Shown here piece by piece: positions 34,458 through 44,317 of a stretch of DNA of 64,000 nt. The translations under genes were made by a program, and so were the position numbers. Where the stretch lies: the NCBI RefSeq assembly GCF_047124445.1, contig NZ_CP138921.1, positions 3,348,001-3,412,000 of the forward strand, in the 5' to 3' direction. Origin of the DNA: Shimia sp047124445 (lineage in GTDB: Bacteria > Pseudomonadota > Alphaproteobacteria > Rhodobacterales > Rhodobacteraceae). Below the pieces are notes generated by a model, which saw only the letters and a program-made list of their open reading frames with translations, was not told the origin of the DNA and searched no databases. Position 1 is the first letter of the stretch, and every line of letters begins with the position of its first letter.

Positions 34458-36809
34458 TTACCGGTCATCCCCGCCAGCGGGACCACCTTCCATGGCGTCT
34501 TCATCCATCGCCGCTTCCACAGCACCCACAACAGCTTCGCGCTGTTTTGGGGTGAGGTCTTCGGCATTGGCGTCATCGGCAATGCGCACGGTGACTTCGC
34601 GGTGGGCAAATTTGATGCCTTCACGCTCAAACAGCTCTCGGATCTCTTGATAGACCCGCTTACGCACCAGCCATTGGTCGCCCGGTTTTGTCATGAACTT
34701 CACCCGGATGATCATGGCACTGTCCTGCATCTCCACCACGCCCTGGGATTTCAGAGGTTGGATGAAGTTGTGTCCAATCACCGGATCGTCGAGCAGCTCG
34801 ATGCCAAGCTTTTTCACCAGCTTGCGCACCCGTTCCACGTCGGTGTCATAGGTCACACGCAGCTTGAGCTTCATGATTACCCAATCACGGGAATAGTTGG
34901 TGAGATATTGGATTTCGCCAAACGGGATTGTGTGCAGCGGGCCAAGGTGGTGGCGCAGCTGGAAGGAGCGCACGGAGATTTTCTCTACGGTGCCTTTCAC
35001 CGAGCCGATGTCGATGTATTCGCCTTTGCGGAAGGCGTCATCAAACAGGAAGAAGGCGCCGGAGAAGATGTCGCGCACCAGAGATTGCGCGCCAAAGCCC
35101 ACGGCCAAGCCCACGACACCAGCACCGGCAAACAGCGGGCTGACGTTCACGCCCATTTCCATCAGCACTATCAGGATAATGGTGACGAGGATCACCAGCA
35201 GGACAAAGTTGCGGAACAGCGGCAGCAAAGTTGCCAGACGGGAGGCGCTTGCGCCGCCGCCTTCATCGCCCAGCTCTGCCTCTTCAGACGGGTCGGGTTG
35301 TTCCTCGCGGATGCGGTTGTCGATCCAGATGCGGAAGGCGTGGAAACCGATGTAGCCGAGGAAAAGGATGACAATCACGTCGAGGAACCGCCCGCCGGGC
35401 ATGTTCTCGTCCATGATGTTGTCGGCGTTGAAGATGTAGAGCGCTGCATAAAGCCCTGCGACCAGCGCCAGCACGCCGGAAATTCGCCGCGCCAGCTCTT
35501 CAAAGGTGTTCATCTGACGGTGATCGATGAAGTTTTCCAGTTGGAACAGTTCCGCTTCCTGCTGCTCGGAAAGCTGGCCTTCGTCTTCGGCCTCGTCGCG
35601 CAGGGCGTCCGCCGCATCGTTCATTTCCTTCACAGCGCGGTTGCGCTCAAAGTAGCGTTCGATGCCGAAGTTGATGGTGGCATAGACCACCAGCACGGCG
35701 GTGAGGATCATATAGGCGCCCGCGATCAGGGGGATTTCGGTCTCGTTGCCGAGGATCAGATCCCAGGACATGCGCGCCCAGCCGTAGATCACATAGACAA
35801 TGAAGATCGGTGCCCAGAAGGTGCTGGCCCAGCGGGTGGCCAGCGGGACGCGATCCGCCTCGCGGCCATTGCGGATGGCGTAAGAGATGGCGCGGTAGTT
35901 GGCAAACACCAGCGCGATGTTGCCAAGGGCAAAGAGGGTGGACAGGATCAGAGTGTTGACCGCGTAGATGTTATAGACGAGGCCAAGTTCGCTCAGCCAT
36001 TCGCCAAAAATCATCGTGGTGACATCGACCACACCTAGGCCTGTGACCCAGTAATGCAGCTTTTTGGCGTCATGGGTGGAGAAGGCCGGAATTCGGTATT
36101 GCGGCAGGTAGGGCGACAGGATCATACGCCAGATCAGAGCGATCATGCGGGCCAATGCGTAGGCGGCAAAGATCGACGCATTGGTGAAGCGCACGGCGGT
36201 GTCATCAGAGGTGCCAAAAATAAGCAGGCCAACCAAGGCGGCAAAGGCCATGCTGACAAAGACGCCGATTATGCCGCCCACCAATCGCACCGTCAGGAAA
36301 GGCAGCTTTTGAGTGTAACCTTCCGGGTTTTCCTTGATCAAGGGAACCACAAACCGCGCGGCGATGCGTCGGCCATAGACTTGGCGTTCAAAAATCACCC
36401 CAACGCCCAAAAGCAACAGGGTGATCACCAGTTGCTTGGCAAAAAACAGGATGCTGCCATCCGGGCTGGAGGCGCGCAGGATGAAGAGCACCTCGTTGAT
36501 CGCGACAGGAAGGTGCTGAATGCGGTCTTGAAGGACTTTGTTGAAGCCTTCCCACTCCCATTGCAGGCGCATCACCGAAGTCATGTTGGTGGTCTCGTTG
36601 ATCTCCTCAGAGGCTTCGGTCGCTTCCTCTGGCGTGACCGGATTGCCATTGCCATCCAGAATGATGACGGTCATGCCGCTTTCGCTGGCCTGCTGTACAA
36701 GTTGGGTGATCGCGTCGGTGGCAGGGGCGTCATCCGCGTCCTGCGCCTGGGCGGCGGCCAAAGGCAAAAAGAGACATACCGAGAGAACGGCAAGCAGAAG
36801 TCGGATCAT
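34458..36809 (-). CDS. Large MscS-family mechanosensitive channel
   Basis: A 783-residue membrane protein. A signal peptide (LLLAVLSVCLFLPLAAAQA) is followed by a periplasmic part of about 110 residues and roughly ten membrane segments. The C-terminal MscS core shows VSPLFAGAGVVGLAVGFGAQ, DIFSGAFFLFDDAFRKGEY and the beta-domain stretch IPFGEIQYLTNYSRDW. A Glu/Asp-rich cytoplasmic linker (DALRDEAEDEG) lies in the middle. ATG 36809 follows AGGAAAG and starts the signal peptide. Such channels open on membrane tension to release solutes in hypo-osmotic shock. Size lies between YbdG and MscK/YjeP types. Confidence 0.88.
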   Translation of the reverse strand: MIRLLLAVLSVCLFLPLAAAQAQDADDAPATDAITQLVQQASESGMTVIILDGNGNPVTPEEATEASEEINETTNMTSVMRLQWEWEGFNKVLQDRIQHLPVAINEVLFILRASSPDGSILFFAKQLVITLLLLGVGVIFERQVYGRRIAARFVVPLIKENPEGYTQKLPFLTVRLVGGIIGVFVSMAFAALVGLLIFGTSDDTAVRFTNASIFAAYALARMIALIWRMILSPYLPQYRIPAFSTHDAKKLHYWVTGLGVVDVTTMIFGEWLSELGLVYNIYAVNTLILSTLFALGNIALVFANYRAISYAIRNGREADRVPLATRWASTFWAPIFIVYVIYGWARMSWDLILGNETEIPLIAGAYMILTAVLVVYATINFGIERYFERNRAVKEMNDAADALRDEAEDEGQLSEQQEAELFQLENFIDHRQMNTFEELARRISGVLALVAGLYAALYIFNADNIMDENMPGGRFLDVIVILFLGYIGFHAFRIWIDNRIREEQPDPSEEAELGDEGGGASASRLATLLPLFRNFVLLVILVTIILIVLMEMGVNVSPLFAGAGVVGLAVGFGAQSLVRDIFSGAFFLFDDAFRKGEYIDIGSVKGTVEKISVRSFQLRHHLGPLHTIPFGEIQYLTNYSRDWVIMKLKLRVTYDTDVERVRKLVKKLGIELLDDPVIGHNFIQPLKSQGVVEMQDSAMIIRVKFMTKPGDQWLVRKRVYQEIRELFEREGIKFAHREVTVRIADDANAEDLTPKQREAVVGAVEAAMDEDAMEGGPAGGDDR

Positions 36810-37006
36810 GGGGTGGTCTTTCCTGTCGTCTTGCCTTGGTCTTACACAAACTAAGCGGTGGGGCAAAACAGATTACCGGGAGCGCGGCGCAAAATGCGGC
36901 TCTGTTGCATGGGTTTGCGGCGCTTTGGGGGTGACATCCGTGGGGAAACCCGATAGCGCGGATGAGATTAGGAAATGACGCGCATTTTCACAAAGGCACA
37001 AGAGAC

Positions 37007-38284
37007 GTGAGCCTGACAAAGACAGAAAAAATCGCCGTTTTGGGATTGGGCTACGTTGGCCTGCCGCTGGCCTTGGGCTTGGCGCGGGCGGGCTTTGACG
37101 TGGTGGGTTTTGACACCAACAGCCGGTTGGTCGCGAGGCTGCTCAACAATGACGACCCCAATAGCGAAGTGTCTTCCGACACACTCGCGGCGAGCACGGC
37201 AGTGTTCACCGATGACGCCGCCGATCTGGCAGGGCGCACTGCGTTTATTCTGGGTGTGCCAACACCGATCACCGATGCCAAGGAACCTGATTTGGGGCCG
37301 GTGTTGGGGGCTTGCGCCACCATCGCGCCGTATCTGACCCCCGGCGCTTTGGTGATTTTGGAAAGCACGGTATATCCCGGCGTGACCGAGGATGTGTGCG
37401 GCCCCGCGTTGGCAGAGGCCAGCGGGCTTCTGGCCGGCACAGACATCAAGCTGGGGTATTCGCCGGAGCGGGTGAACCCCGGTGATGCGGAACACACGCT
37501 GGAGCATGTGGTGAAAGTGGTGGCCGGACAGGATGCCGAGACGCTGGACCGTGTGGATGCCATCTACCGCCCGGTGATCAAGGCGGGTTTGCACCGCGCC
37601 AGTTCGATCAAGACCGCAGAGGCGGCCAAGGTGATCGAAAACACCCAGCGGGATTTGAACATTGCGCTGGTGAATGAGTTTTCGCTGATCTTTGCGCGTA
37701 TGGGTTTGGATACGCTGGAAGTGCTTGAGGCGGCGGGCACCAAATGGAACTTCCTGCCATTTACGCCAGGTTTGGTCGGCGGTCACTGCATTGGTGTCGA
37801 CCCCTATTACCTAACCTATCGTGCGGAACAATTGGGATATCGGCCCGAGGTGATCCTCGCTGGGCGTCGGATCAACGACCATATGGGCCGCCATGTGGCG
37901 CAGGAGTTGATCAAGGGTCTCTTGGCCAAGGGCACCAATGCCGCTGGCGCGCGGGTGCTGGTCATGGGGCTGGCGTTTAAGGAAAACTGTGCCGACACGC
38001 GTAACTCGCGTGTGGTGGATATTGTGGACGAGCTCAAAAGCTACTCCGCATCGGTCGACATCTGGGACCCTTGGGTGGACCCCGAAGCGGTGGATGCGGA
38101 CTACGGCTATGCCCTGGTCGATCAGCCTGAAAGTGGGGCGTATGACGCCGTGGTCGTTGCCGTTGCGCATCGCCAGTTCCGCGAGTTGGACAGCGCGGCG
38201 ATAAGAGCCCTCGGAAAGCCGGAGGCTTTGCTTTACGATATCAAAGGGGTTTTGCCGAAGTCCGAGTCGGACTGGCGGCTATAG
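37007..38284 (+). CDS. UDP-N-acetylhexosamine 6-dehydrogenase (WbpO/TviB type)
   Basis: A 425-residue cytoplasmic NAD-dependent dehydrogenase that oxidises a UDP-HexNAc to its uronic acid. It has the Rossmann motif VLGLGYVGLPLALGLA, VPTPI, STVYPGVTE and YSPERVNPGD. The catalytic cysteine is in GLVGGHCIGVDPYYLT, and KENCADTRNSRV lies in the C-terminal domain. 'GGHCIGVDPYYL' is typical of the HexNAc group (WbpA, WbpO, TviB) rather than UDP-glucose dehydrogenase. GTG 37007 starts at the conserved part; ATG 36962 is an alternative, with no clear Shine-Dalgarno for either. First gene of the glycan operon. Confidence 0.9.
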   Translation: MSLTKTEKIAVLGLGYVGLPLALGLARAGFDVVGFDTNSRLVARLLNNDDPNSEVSSDTLAASTAVFTDDAADLAGRTAFILGVPTPITDAKEPDLGPVLGACATIAPYLTPGALVILESTVYPGVTEDVCGPALAEASGLLAGTDIKLGYSPERVNPGDAEHTLEHVVKVVAGQDAETLDRVDAIYRPVIKAGLHRASSIKTAEAAKVIENTQRDLNIALVNEFSLIFARMGLDTLEVLEAAGTKWNFLPFTPGLVGGHCIGVDPYYLTYRAEQLGYRPEVILAGRRINDHMGRHVAQELIKGLLAKGTNAAGARVLVMGLAFKENCADTRNSRVVDIVDELKSYSASVDIWDPWVDPEAVDADYGYALVDQPESGAYDAVVVAVAHRQFRELDSAAIRALGKPEALLYDIKGVLPKSESDWRL

Positions 38285-38299
38285 AGCGAGGCGGGTGAC

Positions 38300-39523
38300 G
38301 TGTCCGAGGCGATTTCTTTGACAGGTGATTTGGCGGCCAATGCGTCGCCGCGCGTGCTGTTTTACAGCCACGACACCTATGGTCTGGGCCATTTGCGCCG
38401 TTCGCGTGCGCTGGCCACGGCGATCACGCAGGCCGACAGCCGGATTTCTGCGCTGATCCTGACCGGGTCTCCGGTGGCGGGGCGTTTCCCGTTTCCGGAC
38501 AATGTCGACCACATTCGCTTGCCAGGTGTGACCAAGACGCCGGATGGCGATTATGAGAGCGAGCGTCTGGGGCTGCACATTGATGAGACCACCGCCCTGC
38601 GCGCTGGGTTGATCAAGGCGACCGTGGAGCATTTTGACCCCGACATACTGATCGTGGACAAAGAGCCAACCGGCTTTCGCGGCGAATTGCTGCCCGCGCT
38701 GGAGTGGCTCAAGACCAAGCGCAAGGCGCATCTGGTGCTGGGTCTGCGCGACGTGCTGGATGATCCTGATGTGCTGGCGGCCGAATGGGACCGCAAAGGT
38801 GCTCTGGAAGCGGCCGAGAAATACTACGACGAGACTTGGGTCTATGGGCTGCGCTCGATTTATGATCCTGTGGCGGGTTTGAATCTGTCGCAAAACTTCC
38901 GCTCCCGCATGAAATTCACCGGGTATTTGCACCGCGAAGCGCTGAGCGAAGGCGAAACCCCTGAGCAGCCCTATGTGCTGGTCACCCCCGGTGGTGGCGG
39001 CGATGGCGCAGGCATGGTGGATCTGGTGCTGTCGGCTTATGAGCAGGACCCGGACCTATCTCCGCGTGCGGTGCTGGTCTACGGCCCCTTTCTGAGCGGC
39101 GAGGTGCGGGCTGAGTTTGAGGCGCGGGTTGCCAAGCTCAATGGCCGGGTGCAAGCCGTGGGCTTTGACAGCCGTATGGAAACCCTGATGAAGGGCGCGA
39201 TGGGGATTGTCTCCATGGGCGGCTACAATACCTTCTGTGAGGTGCTGTCCTTTGACAAACCGGTGGTGATTGTGCCGCGCACACGTCCCCGCATGGAGCA
39301 GCACATCCGAGCCAGCCGCGCTGAGAGCCTTGGCCTTGTGCGCATGCTGGATGAGCAGCGCGACGGGTTCACGCCACAGGCGATGATTGCTGCCATCCGG
39401 GCGCTGCCGGATCAGCCAAAACCAAGCCACGCCTTTGTGCCCGGTCTGCTGGACGGGTTGGACGTGGTCTCCGAACGTACTTTGGCGATGCTTGGCATCG
39501 CCCGATCTCAAGGCGCTGCATGA
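38300..39523 (+). CDS. Predicted glycosyltransferase, COG4671/MurG-like
   Basis: A 407-residue GT-B fold protein with a GTG start. It has SHDTYGLGHLRRSRALA near the N-terminus (residues about 22-38), VTPGGGGDGAGMVD in the middle and a donor-site MGGYNTFCEVLSFDKPVVIVP in the C-terminal half. These fit the COG4671 predicted glycosyltransferases. Substrate unknown. The gene starts 15 bp after the dehydrogenase and overlaps the next gene by 4 bp. Confidence 0.82.
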   Translation: MSEAISLTGDLAANASPRVLFYSHDTYGLGHLRRSRALATAITQADSRISALILTGSPVAGRFPFPDNVDHIRLPGVTKTPDGDYESERLGLHIDETTALRAGLIKATVEHFDPDILIVDKEPTGFRGELLPALEWLKTKRKAHLVLGLRDVLDDPDVLAAEWDRKGALEAAEKYYDETWVYGLRSIYDPVAGLNLSQNFRSRMKFTGYLHREALSEGETPEQPYVLVTPGGGGDGAGMVDLVLSAYEQDPDLSPRAVLVYGPFLSGEVRAEFEARVAKLNGRVQAVGFDSRMETLMKGAMGIVSMGGYNTFCEVLSFDKPVVIVPRTRPRMEQHIRASRAESLGLVRMLDEQRDGFTPQAMIAAIRALPDQPKPSHAFVPGLLDGLDVVSERTLAMLGIARSQGAA

Positions 39524-40758
39524 CTTCAGAAAAACCTAAGGTGGCGGTGGTGGTCAAAGGCTGGCCCCGCCTGTCCGAGACCTTTATCGCGCAGGAAATT
39601 GTGGCCCTGGAAGAGACGGGATATGACCTGTCGATGTGGTCCCTGCGCTTCCCCACCGATAAGAAACGCCACCCGCTGCATGAGCGTTTGCAGGCGCCGG
39701 TGCATTACTTGCCGGAGTATCTGCACCAAGAGCCGCTGCGGGTGTTTAAGGGCGTGTTGGCCGGACTCTTCAAGCCACGGTTCTGGACTGCCGTGGGGTC
39801 TTGGCTCAAAGACTTGCGGCGTGACGTGACCCGCAACCGGGTGCGCCGCTTTGGGCAAGCCTGCGTATTGGCGCGGGAGCTGCCGGACGACATTGACCTG
39901 CTTTATGCGCATTTCATGCACACGCCGGCCTCTGTAACTCGTTACGCGGCGATCATGCGGGACATGCCGTGGTCGGTATCGGCCCATGCCAAGGACATCT
40001 GGACCTCGCCCGAATGGGAAAAGCGCGAGAAGCTGCAAGACAGCACCTTTGGCGCAGCGTTCCTGGCGACCTGTACCAAAGTGGGCGCGGATCATTTGGC
40101 TGAACTGGCGGATCGGCCGGATCGGGTTGAACTGGTTTATCACGGCTTGGACCTGACCCGCTTTCCGGAGCCACCGACTGAATGGCCTGAGGGCGGCGGT
40201 GTGCGCTTTCTGTCTGTGGGGCGTTTGGTGGAGAAGAAAGGCTTTGACCGGCTGATCTCTGCCTTGGCGCTCTTGCCTAAAGACCTCGACTGGCATTGGG
40301 AGCACATCGGCGGTGGCGGCGATGGCAGCCTGTTGAAGGTGCAAGCCGAGACGCTTGGCGTTGCCGATCGTATCACATGGCGTGGCGCCTGTGATCAGCC
40401 CGAAGTGATCGAGGCGATGCGTGTGTCGGACGTGTTTGTGCTGCCAAGCCGGATTGCCGAGGACGGCGACCGTGACGGCTTGCCCAACGTGTTGATGGAG
40501 GCGGCGAGCCAGAAGCTGTGTCTGTTGTCAACGCCGGTGTCGGCTATTCCGGAATTCATCACCGATGGCGAACATGGCGTGTTGTCCAGCGATGCGCCCG
40601 AGGCGCTTGCGGCGGCGATGGAACGCTTGGCGCGCGATGCAGAGCTTCGGGAGGCGCTGACCGAGGCGGCATACGGTCGGCTGACAGCGCATTTCCTGAT
40701 GCAGCCGGGTATTGCGCAGCTCGACGCGCGCCTGCAAGCGGCCGCAAAGAAGGCCTGA
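39520..40758 (+). CDS. GT4 glycosyltransferase, WcaL-like
   Basis: A 412-residue GT-B glycosyltransferase. The N-terminus has KGWPRLSETFIAQEIVALEE, typical of the colanic-acid WcaL/AmsK type, and the C-terminal half has VGRLVEKKGFDRLISAL and DGLPNVLMEAASQ, the retaining EX7E-type region. No signal peptide. It likely adds a sugar to a lipid-linked or nascent glycan made by this operon. Confidence 0.87.
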   Translation: MTSEKPKVAVVVKGWPRLSETFIAQEIVALEETGYDLSMWSLRFPTDKKRHPLHERLQAPVHYLPEYLHQEPLRVFKGVLAGLFKPRFWTAVGSWLKDLRRDVTRNRVRRFGQACVLARELPDDIDLLYAHFMHTPASVTRYAAIMRDMPWSVSAHAKDIWTSPEWEKREKLQDSTFGAAFLATCTKVGADHLAELADRPDRVELVYHGLDLTRFPEPPTEWPEGGGVRFLSVGRLVEKKGFDRLISALALLPKDLDWHWEHIGGGGDGSLLKVQAETLGVADRITWRGACDQPEVIEAMRVSDVFVLPSRIAEDGDRDGLPNVLMEAASQKLCLLSTPVSAIPEFITDGEHGVLSSDAPEALAAAMERLARDAELREALTEAAYGRLTAHFLMQPGIAQLDARLQAAAKKA

Positions 40759-40762
40759 TCCG

Positions 40763-41839
40763 ATGGGGCCGATTGCTTTCTATGCCCCTCTCAAATCACC
40801 GCACCATCCGGTGCCGTCTGGCGAGCGCCAGATGGCGCGTAACCTGATGCAGCTGCTGACGCGTGATGGCGTCGCGCCAACGCTGGTTTCTGAGCTGCGC
40901 AGCTTTGACAAACACGGCGATGATGCAGTGCAGGCGGAGCTGCTGGCACAGGCAGAGGCGGAAATCCCGGCGCTGATCGCGCGGGGGCGGGTCGAGGGCT
41001 GGGTCCTGTGGGCGACCTATCACAGCTACTACAAAGCGCCGGATTTGCTGGGACCCGCGGTGAGTGCGGCGCTGGGCATCCCCTATGTCTCCTTTGAGGC
41101 CACACGGGCGAATAAGCGCTTGGGCGGGCCTTGGGACGTATTTGAGCAAAAAGCGCAAGTGGCCTGTGATGCGGCGGATGTGTTGTTTCACTTCACGGGG
41201 CGGGATGCCGTGGCGTTGCGGGACCATCTGAAAGACGGGCAACAGCTTGTGCATCTGCCGCCGTTTCTGGCGCAGGAGACGTTGCCAGCCCCCGCGCAGC
41301 CGGATTCGTCGACCATTTTGGTGGCGGGCATGATGCGCAAGGGTGACAAATTGGCGTCATACAGCATCATTGCAGAGACTTTGGGGTATCTGACTGGCGA
41401 TTGGCGGGTCGAGATTGCCGGGGATGGGCCGTGTCGTGCTGAGGTCGCGGCGCTGATGGCGCCCTATGGAGATCGGGTGAAATTTCTCGGCCAACTCGAC
41501 GCCGCAAACATGGCCGCAGCCTACACGCGCGCGCGGGTGTTTCTGTGGCCGGGCGTGAACGAGGCCTTTGGCATGGTTTATCTTGAGGCGCAGGCGCATG
41601 GCGTGCCGGTTGTGGCCCAAAACCGCCCCGGCGTGCGCGATGTGGTCGCGGCGGAGGGTTTGGTGGCCGACCCAACCCCGGATGCGCTTGCAGCGGCGCT
41701 TTTGACGGTGTTGAATGACGATGAAACCCATCGGCAACGGGCGCGAGATGCGCGGGACTTGGTGCAAAGCCACCACCTGCTGACAGCTGCTCGGCGGACC
41801 GTTTGGGATGTGCTAAAACCATTGATGAAAGAGACATGA
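40763..41839 (+). CDS. Glycosyltransferase, GT4-like
   Basis: A 358-residue GT-B protein starting at ATG 40763, 4 bp after the previous stop. The N-terminal APLKSPHHPVPSGERQMARN and the donor-site EAFGMVYLEAQAHGVPVVA (two glutamates) fit retaining GT4 enzymes. The frame continues upstream into the previous gene but without support for a start there. Its stop overlaps the next start (ATGA). Confidence 0.85.
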   Translation: MGPIAFYAPLKSPHHPVPSGERQMARNLMQLLTRDGVAPTLVSELRSFDKHGDDAVQAELLAQAEAEIPALIARGRVEGWVLWATYHSYYKAPDLLGPAVSAALGIPYVSFEATRANKRLGGPWDVFEQKAQVACDAADVLFHFTGRDAVALRDHLKDGQQLVHLPPFLAQETLPAPAQPDSSTILVAGMMRKGDKLASYSIIAETLGYLTGDWRVEIAGDGPCRAEVAALMAPYGDRVKFLGQLDAANMAAAYTRARVFLWPGVNEAFGMVYLEAQAHGVPVVAQNRPGVRDVVAAEGLVADPTPDALAAALLTVLNDDETHRQRARDARDLVQSHHLLTAARRTVWDVLKPLMKET

Positions 41840-42426
41840 TGATCCGATTGGCCATGCTGCGGCACGGGCACACCCATTGGAACCGCGCCGGACAAATTCA
41901 GGGGCGCACGGATATTCCGCTGGACGATGAGGCGCGCGAAGGATTGGCAGAGTTCAAACTGCCCCCGGGCTGGGACGCCGCTGACCTGGTGGCAAGCCCG
42001 CTGATGCGCGCACAGGAAACCGGCGAGATAGTCACCGGGCGCAGGCCAGCGGTTGTCGACGCGCTGATCGAGATGGACTGGGGCGATTGGGAAGGCAAAA
42101 AGGGCGTGGAGCTTAAGGCCGATCCCAAGAGCGGGTTTCGCGACATCGAACAGTGGGGCTGGGATTATCAGCCGCCGGGCGGGGAAAGCCCGCAGATGGT
42201 CTGGGACCGCTTGGCCCCTTGGCTGTTTGGCCTAACGCGGGATTGCATTGCGGTCTGCCACATCGGCATCATGCGGATGATTTTGGCAAAGGCGCATGGC
42301 TGGGATTTTGACGGCCCGGCCCCGTTTGCCGTCAAACGCAACAGGCTGTTTGTGGTGGAAATTGAGGGGGATACGGTTAAAGTCGCAGACCCGGATATTG
42401 TGCGATTGGAAAGGCGCAGCGCATGA
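41836..42426 (+). CDS. Histidine phosphatase family protein
   Basis: A 196-residue phosphoglycerate-mutase-like phosphatase. The RHG motif MLRHGHTHWNRAGQIQGRTD carries the phospho-acceptor His, and HIGIMRMILA carries the second catalytic His. ATG 41836 overlaps the previous stop; a second ATG follows directly at 41839. Its placement inside a glycosyltransferase operon suggests it removes phosphate from a sugar or lipid intermediate, as in pathways that make activated sugars. Substrate unknown. Confidence 0.88.
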   Translation: MMIRLAMLRHGHTHWNRAGQIQGRTDIPLDDEAREGLAEFKLPPGWDAADLVASPLMRAQETGEIVTGRRPAVVDALIEMDWGDWEGKKGVELKADPKSGFRDIEQWGWDYQPPGGESPQMVWDRLAPWLFGLTRDCIAVCHIGIMRMILAKAHGWDFDGPAPFAVKRNRLFVVEIEGDTVKVADPDIVRLERRSA

Positions 42427-43565
42427 AGGTTTTGATCGCTGTCACCCATCTTCTGGGCACCGGACACCTGTCCCGCGCCCTGACGCTTGCCCGCGCGTTC
42501 ACACGTGATGGTCATGAGGCTGTGGTGCTTTCGGGCGGGATGCCTGCGGAGCATCTGGATAAGGATGGCGTTGCATTGGTGCAGCTGCCGCCGCTGGCCT
42601 CGGATGGTGTGGATTTCACCAAGCTGTTGACCGAATTGGGCGTGGAGGCGGATGCCGCCTATCTGGCCAAACGGCAAGCGATGATGGTGAAAGCGGTTCA
42701 AGACATGGCGCCGGATGTGGTGATCACCGAGCTCTTCCCCTTTGGCCGGCGCAGCCTGTCGGCGGAGTTTGAAGCCTTGCTCGATGCCGCAAAATCTCTG
42801 CCGCAGCCTGCCTTGGTGCTGGCCTCGGTGCGCGACATTCTTGCGCCCCCGTCGAAAGCCTCAAAGGCCGCGCGCGCGCGCGAGGTGATCAAACAGTATT
42901 ACGACGGCATCCTGGTGCACGCCGACCCAGAGCTGACAAAACTCGACATGAGCTGGCCGTTGACCAGTGATGTGACGGCGATGCTGCGCTACACCGGCTA
43001 CGTGGCACCGCCCGCGCCACAACAGCATCCGGACAGCGCAGGTGCCGGTGAAATTGTGGTTAGCGCCGGGGGTGGCGCCGTGGGCCAGGCGCTGTTTGAG
43101 TGCGCGATCAAAGCCGCCAAACGCAGCCCGTTGCGCTGGCGTCTTTTGGTAGGCGGGGCCAATGCTGAAGCGCGGATTACGGAGCTCAAAACGTTGGCCG
43201 ATGATCCGATGATCAAGATTGAACCGGTGCGGTCGGACTTCCGGCAGATGCTGCACCATGTGACCGCTTCGGTCAGCATGTGCGGATACAACACCGCGCT
43301 GGACGTGCTGCAAACCGGCGTGCCAGCGGTGTTTGTGCCGTTTGATGATGGTGGCGAGGTGGAGCAGACTCTGCGCGCGCGGGCCTTGTCGGTGCAGCCG
43401 GGTGTTGAAGTGCTTAGCGCCACCGACCTGACTCCGCAAAGCCTAATGGCAGAGATCAAACGTGTGGCCTCCAAAGACCGCCGCAGCCCGTCTGGTTTGC
43501 GCATGAACGGCGCGGCTGAGAGCGTGCGTATTGCGCAATCCATGCTGGCGGAGCTGCGCGGGTGA
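42423..43565 (+). CDS. Predicted glycosyltransferase, COG4671-like (second copy)
   Basis: A 380-residue GT-B protein with THLLGTGHLSRALTLARAF at residues about 8-26, like the first COG4671-type enzyme of this operon, VSAGGGAVGQALFE in the middle and SMCGYNTALDVLQTGVPAVFVP near the C-terminus. The two are distant paralogues. It overlaps its neighbours by 4 bp on both sides, which implies tight coupling of synthesis. Confidence 0.82.
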   Translation: MKVLIAVTHLLGTGHLSRALTLARAFTRDGHEAVVLSGGMPAEHLDKDGVALVQLPPLASDGVDFTKLLTELGVEADAAYLAKRQAMMVKAVQDMAPDVVITELFPFGRRSLSAEFEALLDAAKSLPQPALVLASVRDILAPPSKASKAARAREVIKQYYDGILVHADPELTKLDMSWPLTSDVTAMLRYTGYVAPPAPQQHPDSAGAGEIVVSAGGGAVGQALFECAIKAAKRSPLRWRLLVGGANAEARITELKTLADDPMIKIEPVRSDFRQMLHHVTASVSMCGYNTALDVLQTGVPAVFVPFDDGGEVEQTLRARALSVQPGVEVLSATDLTPQSLMAEIKRVASKDRRSPSGLRMNGAAESVRIAQSMLAELRG

Positions 43566-44317
43566 GGATCGACTGGGCTCCGTTGCGGACGGAACTGGCG
43601 CAGTGGCGCGCTTCCGGTTTTGAACTGCCACTCTGGTGGCGCGATGATGACGCAGTTGCACCCACCGAAGCGCTGGATCAGCTTGCATTGTTAAGCACGG
43701 CAACAGAAGTCCCGGTGCATTTGGCGATCATACCCAACGACGCAACCGAGGCTTTGGCGCGAGACCTGCCTGAGTGTTTTGTGCCGGTTGTGCATGGCTG
43801 GGCCCATGTCAGCCACACGCCGGAGGGTGTCAAAAACGCCGAATTTGGGGCGGGGCGCCCTGCCAGCTTGGCGTTGGCAGATGCCTCGCAAGGCCTTGCG
43901 CGGCTCTGTGCCCTGTTTGGCGACCGCGTTGCGCCGATGTTTGTGCCCCCATGGAATCGAATTGCGCCCGATGTTGTAGCGGGGTTGGCTGAGGCCGGTT
44001 TTGACGCGGTGTCGACATACAATCCTCGTACCGCCACCATGGCTGCTCCCGGAGTGGCGCAGATCAACACGCACATTGATCCGATTTTCTGGCGCGGACA
44101 CAGAGGGTTGGTAGATGCAGAGACATTGATGTCTCAAGTAGTCACGCTGCTGCAAGACCGCCGCGCGGGTCACACGGACAATCACGAACCCTTGGGATAT
44201 CTCACGCACCACCTTGTGCATGACACCGATATCTGGGAGTTTTCGCGGCAGTTTTTGCAGGAAATTTGCGAAGGGCCGGTGCGGCTTTATCGCCATGATG
44301 GAAAGGGCATTTCATGA
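43562..44317 (+). CDS. Polysaccharide deacetylase-like protein, cytoplasmic
   Basis: A 251-residue protein with a GTG start overlapping the previous TGA. WWRDDDAV near residue 25 matches the catalytic Asp-Asp of NodB-type deacetylases, HGWAHVSH carries the metal-binding histidines, and FVPPWNR matches motif 3. There is no signal peptide, so it should act on a cytoplasmic sugar or lipid-linked precursor rather than on exported polymer. It follows two COG4671-type genes and a UDP-HexNAc pathway enzyme, so removal of an N-acetyl group from a HexNAc-derived unit is plausible. Confidence 0.82.
   Translation: MRIDWAPLRTELAQWRASGFELPLWWRDDDAVAPTEALDQLALLSTATEVPVHLAIIPNDATEALARDLPECFVPVVHGWAHVSHTPEGVKNAEFGAGRPASLALADASQGLARLCALFGDRVAPMFVPPWNRIAPDVVAGLAEAGFDAVSTYNPRTATMAAPGVAQINTHIDPIFWRGHRGLVDAETLMSQVVTLLQDRRAGHTDNHEPLGYLTHHLVHDTDIWEFSRQFLQEICEGPVRLYRHDGKGIS

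Noticed and set aside
34602..36038. Plus-strand open frame of about 480 codons opposite the MscS-type gene.
   Set aside because: His/Gln-rich shadow of a gene with clear channel motifs and its own terminator.
36810..37006. Possible small gene or RNA in the gap between the MscS-type gene and the UDP-sugar dehydrogenase gene.
   Set aside because: Two divergent promoters must lie here; no ribosome-site-backed frame or stable structure is visible.
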